From Amoebidium appalachense (Eukaryota; Ichthyosporea): DNA of 64,000 bases. Made by a program: the position numbers and the translations under genes. Where the stretch lies: positions 806,001 through 870,000 of the forward strand of contig CAVNZM010000012.1 of NCBI GenBank assembly GCA_963693365.1, in the 5' to 3' direction. Below, piece after piece: positions 1 through 25,627 of the stretch. The stretch's first letter is position 1. Every line of letters begins with the position of its first letter. The notes beneath the pieces were generated by a model. It did no database searches and was not told the origin of the DNA. It worked only from the letters and a program-made list of their open reading frames with translations.

Positions 1-265
1 AAGAACAAGCATTGCCGTTAGTTAGAAGAACAAGTATTACTTAAAGCTTCAGTTTCAGGTGTCCCCCCCCCCCCCCCCCTCCCCCCCCCCCCCCCCCCCA
101 AAAAAAATAGAAAGAAGGAAAGAAAACGGGGGGGAAAGAAGCTCCTGCCCAACTGCCAACATGGTGTAAAGGTGCCCGTGCAAACGAAAGGGCACAGGGG
201 CATATGCCTTGCACAGTGTGAAGAACGTTTCTCCAGGTACAATTTCCCGGTGCCTGCATGTTTGT

Positions 266-268
<3 letters not shown>

Positions 269-354
<86 letters not shown>
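269..354. repeat. (TG)n microsatellite
   Basis: About 43 uninterrupted TG units near the left edge. Frames across it give Cys-Val or Thr-His repeats and are not genes. Confidence 0.95.
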
Positions 355-355
<1 letters not shown>

Positions 356-829
356 AAACACGTGTCCTGCAACCGTGAAAGTGAATGTCGTCCTGTGTGT
401 CGTGTGTGTGTGCGTGTGTGCGTGCAGACACACTTAAATCACGTACTAGCATATGGTGTGTGTGTGTACGACCATGCAGGCAACTATGACATCAGTGAGT
501 GAGATGTTAAGAAACTAAAAAATTGGTCGAGGTGTTTGAGTAGAAAGCGGAGAAAGCTGATCGCGTCACCAGATAAGCTTCCCCCCCCCCGCAACCTCTC
601 TCCTCTCTCCTCCCCATCTCCCCTGCCCCTCTCTGTCCCTGCCCCCCCCCCCCCCTCCCCCCCCCTCCCCCCCCCCCCCCCTCCCCCCCCCCCCTGCCCT
701 CCTCCCGCCTCCCCCTTACCAAACCCGCTCGTGGTGTACATACACAGTTACACCAAACCACCCACCCATCAACACACATTCTTCTTCCCCACCACCTCCA
801 CAAACCAATCAACCCCAGACACCACCCAC

Positions 830-1348
830 CTTGAACGCTGCGTGTAGCAATCCACGAATGCAGGGCCGACAGGACGGCCGGCCCCGACTCTGTGTTTGTC
901 AGCACCAAAGAGTACACCTGCGCCTTGCGCTTCAAGCCCTTCTTCGCCTGCAAAATAGACACCGTGCGAATGAATAACAAAACAGCTATACACACCTATC
1001 AGCATCCATACAGCATTTATACATAAGAACGGGCACAACACGTAGATAGTGTATGTGAACGTGCATGCTATTGTGTGGGTACATAAGTGGATGGGCGTGC
1101 GTGTGCTGGGTTGCCATGCATTCGTTTGTGCCAAGTGCTCAGGCGCGCTCTGCACATGTTGGGTCAGTATCCTGTGGCCGTAAACAGGATGTCAAGCACC
1201 TGTCCACGGCTCACGAGAAAAAGGATCAGCCCCTTGTAGGGTGGGGCAGTGGGGTTTGGGTGAAAGGAAAGGCACCTAGCCACTTAGGGAGAAAGGGAGA
1301 TGAGAGGGAGGCGGAAGGGAAGAGTGGGTGTAGGTGTGGGGAGGGGAG

Positions 1349-1380
<32 letters not shown>

Positions 1381-1686
1381 GAGGGGGGGGGGGGAGGGGG
1401 GGGAGCTTTCGAACAGACCTCCATGGTGTGAACGAGCAAACGGTCAGCCTTGGTCTCTGCACCGTACACATCATACCATGCCAGGTCCAGAAGCCCTATT
1501 TTGTCTGCGCAAAAAAAGTGAGAAACCACCAAATAAAAAAGGTGCGAGCGTTTGAGTCACTTCTCAGAGGGTTGGTTAGCAGCTCAAACTTCTAGTTATG
1601 TTCTCACTGGAGTGTTAACTGAGTGTGCCACGTAATCTTGCAAAGATGCAAAACTAAATCTTTGCCCATTCAAATCCCCCCCGCCG

Positions 1687-1752
<66 letters not shown>

Positions 1753-2120
1753 ACCCTCTTTAGCATCCCCCCCCCCCCCCCCTCCCCCCCCCTTTCCCCT
1801 CCCTCCCTCCCCTCCAACAAACACACACACACGCAAAAACACTCACCACCAGTAGCAAACAGAAGAAAAAACAAACGACAAGGGAAAAAAGAGAAAAGAC
1901 GCAAAACTCCCACTGGGGAAGCCCCTGGCTATATGCACATGTGAGGTGGGAACAAGCACCCGGTATGCTGTCATACCCGTTGTTAAGACATCAGAGTTGC
2001 TGAGAACAACTTACCATCTATAACGAGAGACAAAGCATCGTGCGTCAGTCGCATTTGGTAGGATGCACCTTTGAAAACCACGTCGGCAGTATAGAGAACG
2101 TCCGAGTCCGGCTTGCCCAT
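830..2120 (-). CDS. 5' part of a split gene, possibly a sphingosine/ceramide-type lipid kinase (partial)
   Basis: Three exons chain in phase on the minus strand: 2120-2015 (ATG at 2120, 35 codons plus 1 base, donor GTAAGT), 1504-1419 (acceptor TTTGCGCAG, donor GTCTGT) and 947-830 (acceptor TTTTGCAG, donor GTGGGT). Together they encode about 103 residues, starting MGKPDSDVLYTAD and including LTHDALSLVIDDKIGLLDL and KRKAQVYSLVLTNTESG. The pattern (a short LT..ALS strand, an I.LLDL strand, then a basic KKGLKRK stretch followed by a VYSLVLT strand and a helix ending HSWIA) resembles the PH-like N-terminal domain of sphingosine and ceramide kinases. The catalytic domain would lie beyond the left edge and is not visible, so the family call is an inference. 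Bases 130-258 (minus) could hold a fourth exon, but no frame is convincing. The exon chain is better supported than the function. Confidence 0.5.
1687..1752. repeat. poly-C tract, 66 bases
   Basis: Uninterrupted C run inside the first intron of the left-edge minus-strand gene, so it reads as poly-G just downstream of the exon 1 donor at 2015. A second, interrupted C-rich block follows to about 1815. Confidence 0.95.
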
Positions 2121-3844
2121 TTTCAACAGATAAAAATAATAAAAAAAACTACGGAAGGGGATGGCGGTAGAACAGGAATGTCACAGTAAAAAATGGAAGC
2201 GGAGGAAAAGTGCCGAAGCCACGTTAAGTAACTGCTCAAGTTATTCACGTTATTTACAGTTGCATTATGATAGTCTGAGGATTCACGAAGGCTTTTTCAC
2301 TCTAGTCCCCGGCTTACACCGGGAGGGGTAATACCAAGTTACACAAGCGCAAGCCTAACTCTGCGCTCAGAAGACTCAAGATGATCAAAAAACAGTGAAG
2401 ATTGCACGGGGAACCGACCGTGACGTCACATATGTAGAATTAGCGGCTTCAGTAAAAAAGTGTAAGCTGATTTTTATGCACTTTAAAATGCTTGAGATGT
2501 TCTAAAAATCACATTAAAACATTATTAAACGCATGCGATTAGCTATCACTGTGATAGAGGAAAAACGTTTGTTGACGTTTTCTTGCCGGTATCCTATAGA
2601 ATCAATTTTAGATTCTTTTGCCCGATTGGTTTACGTCGCCCAATGGGGCTGTCAGTACCGGTTTTAGATTAGATCATATATTTTTGGTACTGTACCAAGG
2701 TGCTGCGAGCACCGGCGCTAGCGCAAAAACACACGCACGTGAACCGTAAACCGTGACATGCGGCCCGTAGTACCCACACACCACAACGTCGACCAGAACA
2801 TGTCACCTGACAACATTCCCCTTCCCTCTCTTTCCCCTCCCCCTGTGGCACACGCACACACACACCACACGCGCACACGGACGCACACATGCACAGACAT
2901 GCGTGTCAGGCGCACACACCATCCCATGGCGTGCACACACACACACAAACACACACACACACACACATGAACATACATACACGCACGCGCGCGCACACAC
3001 ACACACACACAAAAACACATGCACACTCAAACTCAGTCTATACACACACCGACCAGACACACGCATACACACCGGACACACACACTGGCACACAGGCACA
3101 CGCAAGCGCGCGCACACGCCCTGCATACGCACAAACTCAGACACTCACACAAAAAAAAACACAAGCATGCAACACACACGCGCATTTGAATACACGAATG
3201 CACAAGTTGAAAACACACACACGCACACGCACGCACGCACACGCACATAATGTACACCACACAATCCAACATACTTGTGTAACGTTAACCAGCACTATTT
3301 CAATTTATGGCCAGTAAACACCTGATATGTACATAAGCACGCATCACATAGTGCTGTAAACCTATTTAGTCAACTCAGATATGCAAGGAACTACAATTTA
3401 CACTATTGTACATAAATCCAGCTATTGATCAGCCGTATATATATCTGCCTGTTATCCAAACTTGGCAACGTGATCACTCGAGTGCATGACAATTAACGAA
3501 TCATACCATCTAACCCGAACCAATAAAACTGTATCGCACGTTTGATACGTTTTAAACGTGCTAAATGAGCCTTTGAATGTGTCTGCTTGCCTTCATCCCA
3601 TATACCGCAGTTTTATCTGAATTGCCACTTGTAGGCATCATCCATGAGTCTAACGTAAGCACACATTTGTTTCTCCACAGCGAGCGTCTGCAAAAAACAA
3701 CCAATGAATGCCCACAGCAATCACCCATCGTCATAACCTTTGCAATGCCCTATTCTATTTTCCACCAGTCAGCATCCCTATCACTCCTGCAATTTCTTGC
3801 TCGCCTTAGTGAATACCCTTCCACCAAATAAGGTAATACATATA
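2121..3844. other. intergenic region between a gene start and a gene end, both on minus
   Basis: Bases 2121-2830 are mixed-composition unique DNA without a credible exon and should contain the promoter of the left-edge gene. Bases 2840-3250 are an imperfect CACA/GCGC-rich block. Bases 3260-3844 are AT-balanced, with short open frames that match nothing I recognise, and should include the 3' UTR of the oxygenase gene. Confidence 0.6.
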
Positions 3845-8436
<4,592 letters not shown>

Positions 8437-9275
8437 CCTCTTAGTGACAGACTTAAAGCCGTTTTTTTTCCCACTGATTTCCAGGGAGGGGGAGCTTAGT
8501 GGGGGGGGGATATAAACGAAAAGCCCTAAAAAACGAAAACTTAGAGCGCGTTGCAGAGCGCGGGCCTAAAAAAAGTGCCTAGCTAAGCCTTGATAGTAAA
8601 CAATGCGTACACCACTCTGACAAAAGTCATGCTTTCTTTTACCTTCCCTCTTTGTGTTCGAACTTCTGCAGCTGAACTTTTCACTCCTCTCCTCTCTACT
8701 CTGTAAACAGAGATTACGTAACAGCTGAATAAGTAACCGACCCGAAACGAATTCGGGTCACGAATGATGATTCGAGTCGACGTAAGGATTCGAATCGTCA
8801 CCCTGTTTGCGCGATGATCACCGTGGGCCAACTTTGACTCAAGCCAAACTGGCCAAAACGAACTGTGAAAGACTTAGTAATTAGGCATATGCCATGTAGT
8901 TGTGTGTTATATGAATAGCTGGTTGGGAAAATAAAGAAGCTCACAGGGAGCAAGTTTGATAGGCTCTAAGTGAGACAAACGCCGAATATCATAGATATAT
9001 ACAACCTTTGAGTTCAAGACAACGGAGCTGCCGTCTTTCCTGCCCTACCCAACGCACACAGGATTCAAATTTGGGAGATCTAGAGTTTGTTAATATTGAA
9101 TAAGCTATCAAAACAAAGCAATGCACAGACCTTCTAACCATTGAGTAGGTGAATAACATTTTGATCTCCTTAATTTCACACAGAGCAGGTTTTGCTCTAG
9201 CCCTCAGCCACTCACTTCTCATAACGGGATCTCATTCCTCCCATGTAGCTTGTTGGGGGTTGGAGGAGAAAGAGT
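8437..9275. promoter_or_regulatory. divergent intergenic region, likely shared promoter region
   Basis: This 839-base gap separates the ATG of the minus-strand oxygenase gene from the ATG of the plus-strand membrane-protein gene. It lacks the long simple repeats that fill the introns and has ordinary mixed composition. I see no clear TATA box or other core element; the regulatory role is inferred from the divergent gene order only. Confidence 0.4.
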
Positions 9276-16594
<7,319 letters not shown>

Positions 16595-17344
16595 TACACC
16601 CTCTCCCCTTAATACTTGAGAGTTTCTCCTTCTGGTTCGTTTATTGGACCACCCCATCCCTTCGTGGACCAGTCTGTTTCTTCTTCAGTAGTCCCCCTTT
16701 TCTTGATTTGGTGGGTGGGTGTGGATTATATATGTATGTGCGTGTTAGTGTGTGTGGAATCCCTCTCGGACTCTCTTGAATACATGCCTTCTCCCCCCCC
16801 CCCCCCCCCCTCTCCCTTCTTCCGCCGACGGGACGTGACACGCACATACATGCACATACACACACACGTTTTGGGGAGGGGCTTAGAAACCAACAGACTA
16901 CACGTGTAAGTGTGGTTGCAGATTTGCGAATGGTATGTTGCCTGAACGTGTATCATGGGTGCTTGGTAGTGATCCTCTGAATTGATATACCTTTTGAATG
17001 ACTAAATATAGTAGGGGGGTTAACTAAATGTAGGAGGGAGGGTTTTGGGAAAGCCCCGTTTTGCCCTTATGCTGATATTAAATTTGGTATTCACTTGGGG
17101 GAGCGGTGGGGAGGGACTGAATGGTAATTTTCGCAGTTGAACAAGTTGAACCCACGACATAGCAGTTATGTGTGTTCGTATTGGTGTAATATGATCTGAG
17201 CTACAGCTGTTAGGGGGCCGATTAGACCTCTCTGTAGGCCGTCCTGTTTTTAGGCTATCGGTACATGAATGAAATATAACGGCCACATATGATTGGCTGC
17301 CATGGAAAAGAAAAGTAGGTGGTCACATAGATGATCTCCATACA
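16595..17344. other. intergenic region downstream of the membrane-protein gene
   Basis: Should hold the 3' UTR of the upstream gene. A C run lies at about 16793-16810; the rest is mixed sequence with no credible exon on either strand. Confidence 0.5.
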
Positions 17345-17640
17345 CATCCATTTGCAATAAATGATTTTAAAGTGTAACGTGCGTAGGATAGGGTTGTGAT
17401 GTGATTCAATTGTCCATTACAACAACCACGTGTGACTTCTCGCTGGTGAATCTCTGGACTGGCTACAGTATTCGTCTCCGGATGCAAAAGAATTTCACCC
17501 GACAGCCCCGGCCCAAAAGGGGATTATGTATCCAAAGCTGCAAAAGCAAAAAAATGTGCGCAAGCCGGGAGTCGAACCCGGGACACCTGCTTGGAAGGCA
17601 AGCATGTTACCGTTACACCACTTACGCGTTACATTAGTCT
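17345..17640. repeat. tandem duplication unit 1 (tRNA-bearing)
   Basis: Diverged copy of the segment at 17907-18170, offset 537 bases. Both begin near TTTGCAATAA, share GGATAGGGTTGTG..GTGATTCAATTGTCCAT, then CAAAGCTGCAAAAGCAAAA, and end with the tRNA-Gly gene. Several indels separate the two copies outside the tRNA. Confidence 0.8.
17557..17627 (-). tRNA. tRNA-Gly (anticodon TCC), copy 1
   Basis: The 71-nt minus-strand sequence folds as a complete tRNA. The acceptor stem GCGTAAG pairs with CTTGCGC (one G-T pair) with discriminator A. The anticodon loop CTTCCAA gives TCC, with stem CTTGC/GCAGG. The T arm contains GGTTCGACTCC (internal B box) and the D arm TGGTGTAACGG. No intron is present. 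The minus strand continues into seven T (plus-strand A run 17548-17554), a Pol III terminator. Confidence 0.95.
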
Positions 17641-17906
17641 TGTTCAAACTTGCATTGTCACAAGTACCCTTCAATTTGAGCCTTAACTTGACAACATCCA
17701 TGGGCTTAGTATCGTGACGCATTACTACTATTATGATAGTCGAATGGTTGAAGGGAAATCCAACCTGTGCATGAGAGCACGTCTTAAAAATTCAACTGAA
17801 GGTCTTCGCTAAGCTCATCCATAGATAGAAGCTTACAGAGCAAAACTGGTTTCTGTAGATCTAGATCATTAATGTCAAGGTTTTGCCTTTTGCATTCAAT
17901 GATTAC

Positions 17907-18170
17907 GTCCATTTGCAATAATTAAAGTACGTGCGTAGAGTAGGATAGGGTTGTGGTGTGATTCAATTGTCCATATGTAACAACAACATGTGCATCTACG
18001 TAACTCGGTTGGTGAATCTCCCTTGTTAGTACGTCTCCTAATTGCTAAAGTGCACGTGCAAGTGTGTTTTCAAAGCTGCAAAAGCAAAAAGTGTGCGCAA
18101 GCCGGGAGTCGAACCCGGGACACCTGCTTGGAAGGCAAGCATGTTACCGTTACACCACTTACGCGTTACA
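17907..18170. repeat. tandem duplication unit 2 (tRNA-bearing)
   Basis: Second copy of the tRNA-bearing segment described at 17345-17640. The homology stops shortly after the tRNA 5' end (GTTACATT). Confidence 0.8.
18094..18164 (-). tRNA. tRNA-Gly (anticodon TCC), copy 2
   Basis: Identical over the 71-nt tRNA to the copy at 17557-17627, including the CTTCCAA anticodon loop and the GGTTCGACTCC T arm. The T run beyond its 3' end is shorter (five T, plus-strand 18086-18090). It arose with its flank by local duplication. Confidence 0.95.
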
Positions 18171-18279
18171 TTTTTCCGAATAACAAACAGTTACTAATGA
18201 ACAGAGCCTTCCCCCTATGATCAAAATGGACTAGGTATGTGACAATATGGGCTTACTAGTATGATGCATATTAATAATA

Positions 18280-18471
18280 TTAGTGGGGCTGATGTAAACA
18301 AACCTGACATGATGTGCCCATTATAGCGCCCAAATCTAGCAAATAGAAAGCATGCGCACGTCCTAGAACTCCAGGTCGGCCGCGGCTGCCAGAGGCCTCG
18401 AGCTCATGCGTGTTCATTGCATATGCATCATCTCGCATCTGCTCAAAAGATGCTTCTGTTTGTTGAGCCAT
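18280..18471 (-). CDS. small unidentified open frame, possible first exon
   Basis: ATG at 18471 opens 63 codons of complex, non-repetitive protein (MAQQTEASFEQMRDDAYAM.., ending LHQPH). A donor-like CAG/GTTTGT near 18296 would cut it to a 58-residue exon. No domain is recognised and no downstream exon is found, because the region to its left is taken by tRNA genes. It may be a chance frame. Confidence 0.25.
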   Translation of the reverse strand: MAQQTEASFEQMRDDAYAMNTHELEASGSRGRPGVLGRAHAFYLLDLGAIMGTSCQVCLHQPH

Positions 18472-19601
18472 CGTAAACTCAACTATTTAAGGCACCTCGA
18501 GAAGAAGAAATGGTTGTTTTGAGCTTGCTGTGTGTGTGTGTGCATTTGGTGAAAGAAGCAGGCTACCATCTCAGAGAAAACCTTGCACCATTGAATGTAA
18601 CGAAAGTTGGGTCCAGGTCTGTACCAGGTCGCGAAATATCCGACTTCCTTGTCAATGACTCATCGGACACTCTAGCCTGAATACTACAGCATAATGATGT
18701 GAGATGATAGGTTGCTGTCAGAAAGTTGACGTTTAAAGTGCAAATTAAATTTTGTTTATTCAAAACATTTTAAATATCACTTACAGCTTTTCTTTCACGC
18801 CCGTTGCGTCACCGGAGATAATTTTGAGCCCCCATCTGAAAAAAGAAATGTTTTCTTATTATTATATCACCTTTTTCAGTTTTCAACATACTATTACATA
18901 GTATTCGACCAGCAGGAAAATCTGTTTTCCTAAGATATATCGTAAGATAAAGCACTTAAAGAAAATTACAGGAAAGTCTCAGATAACCAGTGAAGTGTCA
19001 GAGGACCCAGAGGCAGAGGGACAGCTTTTCTATTAATTATTTCGAGACATGGAAAAATTGTAAGATTGATGCTTAATGGACCCCTCATCTCATCTTTGCT
19101 GGATAAGGAACCAACCACATTGCTTCCCTCTGGAAGAGAGGCAAATATAATGCATTGCTGGGAGTGACCGGCCCCTGGGTCACTCAGAAAACAGGGAGAG
19201 AGGAAACAGATATATAGATGGTGCACCACGAACTAGCCCGCAAAATTTATAGCATATGTTCAAAAGTTTATAAAAATCAGACGCAACTCGATTAACTGTG
19301 GCAATATAAACAAATTAGGATTACTGAATTCAAAGTACTTTATGGGTCGCGCTTCTAAACATTTTACCCTCACTCAGGGAGGTGAGCCCCCATCGTTTGC
19401 CCCAGTGACTGAATGAAGGTGACTTTGTCACTGTGCAACTTCGAACACTTCGAATTTGAATTCAGCTTGAGTCAAATTTGAACAGTTTCCCAGCCTTCTT
19501 CTAGAACTATACTAATCTTCGTGTTTGTAGGTGCAGGGCCTTTTCTCATTACAAGTACTATAGCCCTTCTTAAAAGAAACAAAAAAAGGATATAGATTAA
19601 G
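18472..19601. other. intergenic region, AT-balanced, no gene seen
   Basis: Mixed sequence without long simple repeats. Short frames on both strands have no recognisable motifs. Confidence 0.5.
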
Positions 19602-21874
<2,273 letters not shown>

Positions 21875-21969
21875 TGTTTGCCCCCCCCCCCCCCCCCCCC
21901 CCCCCCCACCTACCCACCTCCCTTCCTCCGTCCGCCCCCCCCCCCCCCCCCCCCCCTCCCCAAAGAGGG

Positions 21970-22003
<34 letters not shown>

Positions 22004-22224
22004 CACCACACACTGGGCCCCTCTACCCCTATACATCCCTGCCCCGTTACATTCTCTTGCTGGCGTGGCACGCACATCAACCTTAAACACACCGATTAAA
22101 CAAAAAGAAACGATGCTGGCATGTTCATGGTTATTGGTTTTTGTTCTTGTTTATTTCCGACTGTTAATGTGAGAACTATTTTGTGATTGTTGTTTTGTGT
22201 TTTCCGTGTTTTCTTTTGGGGGTT

Positions 22225-22255
<31 letters not shown>

Positions 22256-22890
22256 GGGGGGAGGGGGGGGGGGAGGGGAGGGGGGGGAGGGAGGGGGGAG
22301 GATGATATTGTTAAGCAGTTTTGTAGCCGGAACGTGTATGAGTTGAGGTTGCGGTGTGTGTGTGTTGGAGGGGGAGGGGGGGGGGGGAGGGGGAAGTGTT
22401 GTTAACCCAAGTATTTGTTAGTTCACGTGGAGCATGTCTGTGTGTTCCCCCCCCCCCCCCCCCCCCCTTCCCCTCCCTCCCTCCCTCCCCCTTTTTTTTT
22501 TCCGGTTTGTTTCACGGTGGTGGTGTGTAGTGTATTTGGGAGCAATGGGCTTTTCTTTTTTTCTTTTTTTTTTTTTTTTGCCCGGGGGGGGGGGGGGGGG
22601 CTTGAACTCTAAGCTTGCTGTTGTGTTCATACAGACCAAACTACTCAAAAGCACAACCGAAAGAGCAGTCAGTCAGTGGTGGGGTGGAGGATGGAAAAGA
22701 TGGGCTGGACACACTGAAAAAACAGAAGCAGAAGGGCATCACCCCCCTCCCTTCCCCTTCACTCTCCCTCCCCTCCCTCCCATGGGGGGGGGGGGGGCAA
22801 GCCTCAGGCTGTGACTTCCTGTCAGAAAACATTCAATGGGTGGATGCAACAGGTGGGGGTGGGGATGGCCGGGGTGATGGTGGTTGTGTG

Positions 22891-22925
<35 letters not shown>

Positions 22926-23117
22926 AGAGGGAAGAGGGATTTGTGGTGGAGGACACGGTTACCGTATTGGTGATGGTGGGAGGGGACAAGGTCTTGGTCT
23001 CGGAGAGGATTGGAGGGGAGGGAGGGGGGAGGAGAGAGAGAGAGGGGAAGGGGGGGGGGATCTCAGGTTGCCTTCCATTTTACGAATTGGAAACCCAGGA
23101 AAGATTAGAAATACATC

Positions 23118-23150
<33 letters not shown>

Positions 23151-24140
23151 CCCCCCTCCCCCCGGGTGGCGGTGGATCTGGTGGTGGGGGTTCATGCAAT
23201 ACTACTAGGTATAGGTAGTGGTGCTGGTGGCCGAGGCCTAGGAGTGATGGTTGGGGAGGGGGCAGAGGCTTCTTTTTTGTTTTATCCGTTTTGTTCGCGG
23301 GGGGCCTTCCGAAATGCCAAATCGGCCCAGTTACCGTGTATAGGGGTGGCCATGTATAGGGTTGAGACTTTAGCGGCCGCACGAACTCTTTAATACGTCA
23401 TATCCCTTGCACGGTCATTGGTGGATCTAGGATGAAAATCGAGCCACCAAGCACGCCAGTTGGCAGGCTTCATAGAATTGGTGGGCAGTGACATAATGAT
23501 TATCAGGTGTTTGTATTAACACCGCCAAATAGATAAAAACAAGATGCAATTACTTTTGGCACCCTTACCCCCCCCCCCCCCCCCCCCCCCCCCCCAACTC
23601 CCCCAGTTCCCGGCCGTTAGCCCCCCCCCTCCCTTCCCCCTCGTCCTCCCCTCCCCTCCCTCCCTCTCCCTCCCCTCCCCCCCCCCCCCCCCCCCCCCCT
23701 CCCACCCCCCGAGGCCTATAATTATTTACGTGTTATAGTGGGGTCACGTGGGTTTCGAAGCGATTTTGCACTATACACCCCCCCACTTCCCCCCGGCCCA
23801 CCTCTCCCACTCGAGCCCCCTCTCCCCTCCTCCCCTCCCCCCTCCCCCCCCTCCCCCCCACCTCCCCACCCCCCCCCCCGGCCTATGCCATATGCCTGGT
23901 GCCACATCATTACTGTGATGATTTCTGATATCAGAGTCCCTCTGAGTCTCCGCAGCGCCCATATAATGACGAAAGTGTTTCCCTGGAAATCTACCTTACA
24001 TACGGTTCCAGCTCCGACTGAAGATCAGTTTGTCTCGAAGACCTGTAAATATAATGATGGTTTTCCAAGCTGTGTGGGCAAAGGGCACATAACATGACAC
24101 CATCAAACCCCTAAACTGGTTCAAACAAGTTAACCGTTAT
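21875..24140. other. intergenic region rich in C, A and G runs
   Basis: Contains C runs (21881-21908, 21935-21956), a run of about 31 A (21970-22000), a T then G composite at 22220-22261, G runs (22883-22924), C runs (23122-23148, 23570-23595, 23680-23700) and mixed DNA. Possible Lys/Gln-rich frames near 22635-22730 have no matching donor. No gene is supported. Confidence 0.6.
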
Positions 24141-24149
24141 AATGACGCA

Positions 24150-24720
24150 ATCATATCCGATTCGGCAGAATCAACTCGCTTCGAGCAGATTACAGAATAA
24201 TTCTGATTTTTGCAGATTTAGTCTGCAAAAATCAGAATTATTCTGTACCGGAAGCAGAATTCATGATTCTGCAATGAGCAATGCTTTTGAAGCAGCATTA
24301 TTATGCAAAGGGCTGGATTCGAAAGGTAGATTTTTCAGCAAAAACTAAGAATAATTTTGCTCTGAACAGGATTGTTCTACCTTGAGCAGAATTATTTTGC
24401 AAAAAGCAGGACTACACTGCAAAAAGCAGGATTATCATGCAAAATGCAGAATCAGTCGGCCCATAGCAACAGAATATACTTGCGCCAAACAGCATAATCC
24501 TGCATTTTGCATAGCGGAATAATTCTGCTTTGCAGAATATTTCTGATTAATATTCAAATACTTCTGCTGATCTGCTTTTTGCAGAGCGGAATAATTCTGA
24601 TTTTGCAGGATAATTCCGATTACTCTGCTAATCTGCTTTTTGCAGAGCGGATTACTTCATCTTTTACAGAATAATTCTTATTAAGCAAAATAATTCTGAT
24701 CTGCTTTTTGCACACACAAC
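24150..24720. repeat. array of degenerate short palindromes (GCAGAATAATTCTGC-like)
   Basis: Dozens of close variants of CAGAATTATTCTG, TTTTGCAGA and their complements are spread over about 570 AT-rich bases on both strands. The composition differs sharply from the GT/G-rich surroundings. Confidence 0.75.
24191..24247. repeat. 26-bp perfect inverted repeat with 5-base loop
   Basis: The left arm 24191-24216 (starts TACAGAATAATTCTG) is the exact reverse complement of the right arm 24222-24247. The loop is TTTAG at 24217-24221. Each arm contains the smaller palindrome CAGAATNATTCTG, so the structure is nested. Confidence 0.9.
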
Positions 24721-24757
24721 AACACACAGCTCATAGTTAATTGATGTGTGTATTAGT

Positions 24758-24868
24758 GTGTGTAACTAGTTAATTAGTTAATTCTGCTGGTGTGGGGCCC
24801 TGGCACGAAGGAATGCAACGGCACCACAGTGTGTGTAACTAGTTAGTTAGTTAATGCTGCTGATGTGG
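24758..24868. repeat. direct repeat pair around TGTGTAACTAGTTA
   Basis: Copies at about 24758-24801 and 24829-24868 share GTGTGTAACTAGTTA.TTAGTTAAT.CTGCTG. They adjoin the palindrome array. Confidence 0.6.
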
Positions 24869-25040
24869 TTAGGCCCTTACAATGACGTACAGTACCGTGC
24901 ATACCGTTGGGTCTCCTAATACCAACATGTTGGTATGTAGCAGGAGTCCTTGCAATGCATACATGGACTGCATGTACCGACTTTTGTTCGAAACGGTTTC
25001 GTCACCCCCCTCCCCCACCCAATTGCAATATACACACACA

Positions 25041-25142
25041 AACACACACAACACACACACACACGCACACGCACACGCACACGCACACGCACACGCACAC
25101 GCACACGCACACACACGCACACACACACGCACACGCACACGC

Positions 25143-25180
<38 letters not shown>
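25041..25180. repeat. imperfect (AC)n/(ACGC)n microsatellite flanked by a short direct repeat
   Basis: CA repeats with regular GCACAC interruptions. The string GGTTTCGTCACCCCC occurs directly before (24994-25009) and after (25180-25194) the tract, so the microsatellite lies between two copies of one short sequence. Confidence 0.85.
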
Positions 25181-25182
<2 letters not shown>

Positions 25183-25343
25183 TTTCGTCACCCCCTCCCC
25201 CGCCCCCCGTGCATTACTGCTTGAAAGAAAGACATTATATTAGACCGCTAGTCTTGTGGTGATCATCCTTGGGCTTGCGGCAATCCAAAATTCTCCAAAA
25301 GCTTGGGTGCATGCATATGCACAAAAACAACAAAAAAAAAGTT

Positions 25344-25414
25344 TGCGCAAGCCGGGAGTCGAACCCGGGACACCTGCTTGGAAGGCCAGCATGTTACCGT
25401 TACACCACTTACGC
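25344..25414 (-). tRNA. tRNA-Gly (anticodon TCC), copy 3 with stem variant
   Basis: Same 71-nt tRNA as copies 1 and 2 except for one base: GGCCAGC replaces GGCAAGC on plus, so the anticodon stem is CTGGC opposite GCAGG with one G-A mismatch. Acceptor, D and T arms and the CTTCCAA loop are intact, and nine T follow the 3' end (plus-strand A run 25332-25340). The flank is not shared with the other two copies. Confidence 0.92.
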
Positions 25415-25588
25415 TTACGTCACATGCCATCTATATTCGCTAACAGACCTGTAGTTGTCTGTGCCGGGGCCGCTTCTTAATTATAACGGTCGACCTTCAA
25501 AGCTCCGTGATTGAAACCCCCTTGCCCAAGCCCCATTCGAACTTTCGGCCCGGGCCCCTGCACCTCTCCTTCGAGGAGCCCCCCCCCC

Positions 25589-25619
<31 letters not shown>

Positions 25620-25627
25620 AGGGGGGG

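Noticed and set aside
22635-22730. Acceptor CATACAG followed by a Lys/Gln-rich frame
   Set aside because: The frame ends in AAG followed by GG, with no GT donor and no partner exon.
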